This document shows positions 62,649-64,000 of a stretch of DNA of 64,000 bases, piece after piece (position 1 is the stretch's first letter; each line of letters opens with the position of its first letter). The translations under genes and the position numbers were made by a program. The stretch covers positions 186,001-250,000 of the forward strand of contig NZ_JADLQO010000007.1 in NCBI RefSeq assembly GCF_015477775.1, given 5' to 3'. The notes under the pieces are model-generated. The model was not told the DNA's origin, did no database searches, and saw nothing but the letters and a program-made list of their open reading frames with translations. The stretch is from Nocardia abscessus (lineage in GTDB: Bacteria > Actinomycetota > Actinomycetes > Mycobacteriales > Mycobacteriaceae).

Positions 62649-64000
62649 ATGAATTCCGCGGAATCAGCCGTGACGCTGCACGGCCGCCTCGCCGAGATCG
62701 CCGCCGCCCACCCCGCGGTGGCCGCCACGTTCTGGTCGGTGTCGCAAACCGTGGACTACGCCGAGCTGCACCGGCTGTCCCTGGTAGCGGCGACGGCGCT
62801 GGTCCGGCACGGCGTGCGGCGCGGCGAACCGGTGGGCGTCCTCAGCCCGAACGCCCCCGAGTTCCTCACCTGCCTGTTCGGGGTGACCGCGGCGGGCGGC
62901 GCCGCCACTCCCCTCCCGCTGCCCGCCGGCGCGCGGGCGGCGAGTGGCTACCCGCAGAAGCTGGCGGCCGTCATCGCGGCGGCGGGCATGCGCACCGTCC
63001 TGGTGTCGCACCGCTTCGCCGATCTGGCCGCGCTGCTGAGCGACGCTCTGGACGTCGAACTGATCGACAGCGCAACGCTTTTCGAATCGGGCACGCCTGC
63101 GGACCGAGCCCTTCCCGCGCTCGGGTCCGACGATCCGGCCGTCATCCAGTTCACCTCCGGCAGCACCGCGACACCCAAGGGCGTTCGCCTGACCCACCAC
63201 AACGTGCTCAGCGGCCTGGCGGCGATTCGCACCGGAATCGAGTTGAGCCTGGAGGACCAGGGCGGGTTCTGGCTTCCGCTGTTCCACGACATGGGCCTGT
63301 TCGGCACCCTCTCGGCCATTCTGCGCGGCATTCCCGCACACGTGTGGTCCCCCATCGCGTTCGTCAAGGACCCGGCGCGCTGGCTCGGCGAATTCGCCGC
63401 CAGCGGCGCCACCATCACCGCGATGCCCAATTTCGGCTACGAGTCGCTGCTGGCCGCCGTGCCCGCCGACCGGGTGCGCGACTACGACCTGAGCCGCTGG
63501 CGGATCGCCTTCAACGGGTCGGAGCCGATCTCCCGGGACATCGTCGTCGCGTTCGGCGAGCGTTTCGCGCCCGCCGGATTCCGCCCGGCGACCATGTTCG
63601 GCGTCTACGGCATGGCCGAAGCCACCCTGGCGGTCACCTTCCCCCCGCTCGGCCGGGAACCCGTCTTCGAGTGGGTCGATCGGGCGAAACTGTCGGATGA
63701 CGCGGTCGCACAGAGCGTTTCACCGGAGGCGCCGGGCGCTCGGCCGGTCGCCGGAGTCGGTTCGCCGGTACAGCGGCTGCGTTTGCGCGTCGTCGCCGCC
63801 GACGGGGACCGTCCGCTGCCCGACGGCGAAGTCGGCGAGATCCTCATCCAGGGCGACGCGGTCACCGACGGATACCTCACCGCCGACCCGTCGCGAGTGG
63901 CCGGGCTGTTCGCCGACGGCTGGTTGCGCACCGGTGACCTCGGATACCTGCGCGACGGCGAGCTTTTCGTCACCGGCCGGTGCAAGGACATGATCACCGT
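62649..64000 (+). CDS. Fatty acyl-AMP ligase (FAAL-like), 3' end beyond the window
   Basis: The first 450 residues of an acyl-adenylating enzyme. The P-loop is QFTSGSTATPKGVRLTH near 170, followed by WLPLFHDMGLFGTL, MPNFGYES, FNGSEPI and GVYGMAEATLAVTF. The HDMGL and PNFxYE motifs and the spacing between them are those of FAALs, which pass acyl-AMP to ACP rather than to CoA. The C-terminal subdomain is cut off at the window end, shortly after LRTGDLGYLRDGELFVTG. It is divergent from the P450 operon. A PKS or NRPS partner is expected outside the window. Confidence 0.92.
   Translation, partial: MNSAESAVTLHGRLAEIAAAHPAVAATFWSVSQTVDYAELHRLSLVAATALVRHGVRRGEPVGVLSPNAPEFLTCLFGVTAAGGAATPLPLPAGARAASGYPQKLAAVIAAAGMRTVLVSHRFADLAALLSDALDVELIDSATLFESGTPADRALPALGSDDPAVIQFTSGSTATPKGVRLTHHNVLSGLAAIRTGIELSLEDQGGFWLPLFHDMGLFGTLSAILRGIPAHVWSPIAFVKDPARWLGEFAASGATITAMPNFGYESLLAAVPADRVRDYDLSRWRIAFNGSEPISRDIVVAFGERFAPAGFRPATMFGVYGMAEATLAVTFPPLGREPVFEWVDRAKLSDDAVAQSVSPEAPGARPVAGVGSPVQRLRLRVVAADGDRPLPDGEVGEILIQGDAVTDGYLTADPSRVAGLFADGWLRTGDLGYLRDGELFVTGRCKDMIT

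Overview
The window is high-GC DNA with GTG starts, ATGA/GTGA start-stop overlaps and leaderless-looking starts, typical of actinomycetes. F420-type enzymes, a four-gene conservon with P450s, pruA/pruB with a PucR regulator, a fused AccD-AccA subunit and an EspR-like regulator point to Nocardia or a close mycolate-forming relative. That placement is an inference; no rRNA or other taxonomic marker is present.

Left part (1-8217). A plus-strand run encodes the end of an acyl-CoA dehydrogenase, a hotdog protein, an alpha/beta hydrolase, and a complete UgpABCE-type ABC importer with a metallophosphoesterase between the binding protein and the permeases. It meets a DUF3237/SnoaL pair at a hairpin. 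The importer plus phosphoesterase suggests uptake and cleavage of phosphodiesters.

Secondary-lipid locus (8.5-27.1 kb). This is the most striking region. A minus-strand operon encodes an acyl-CoA ligase, a flavoprotein oxidoreductase, a GDSL hydrolase, a 2208-aa PfaA-like synthase (KS-AT-ACP-ACP-ACP-KR-DH), a separate double-dehydratase protein, a PfaD-type enoyl reductase, and its own acetyl-CoA carboxylase (fused AccD-AccA, AccB, AccC). Most junctions overlap by about 4 bp and the operon ends in an 18-bp perfect hairpin. A LysR gene lies upstream. No second KS/chain-length factor and no phosphopantetheinyl transferase is visible, so it is a reduced PUFA-synthase-like machine with its own malonyl-CoA supply.

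Middle part (27.3-41.6 kb). A transmembrane Ser/Thr kinase with a duplicated Cys-rich outer domain is followed by two opposing gene remnants (AraC type and a probable saccharopine-dehydrogenase-like C-terminus) that look like a deletion scar. Then come a PucR regulator divergent from pruA-pruB over a perfect inverted repeat, an amino-acid permease, an amidase, a pair of 95-bp direct repeats, a GntR-MFS pair, two F420-family enzymes and an EspR-like regulator.

Conservon (42.0-47.3 kb). cvnA-cvnB-cvnC-cvnD are followed by two P450s. The first lacks the ExxR arginine, as in the CYP157 family. The second is canonical.

Lower-GC accessory segment (about 47.4-53.7 kb). It holds an ADP-ribosylglycohydrolase, a PD-(D/E)xK-like coiled-coil protein beside a small acidic protein (toxin/immunity-like), a small helical protein, a conserved gene broken by one in-frame stop, and an XRE-TPR regulator with an HFCD flavoprotein.

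Right part (53.7-64 kb). An MmyB-type regulator, an SDR, a NUDIX hydrolase and two RNHCP proteins end at a 13-bp hairpin. Beyond it lies the start of a second biosynthetic locus: three P450s and an FAD monooxygenase on the minus strand, divergent from a fatty acyl-AMP ligase that runs off the window.
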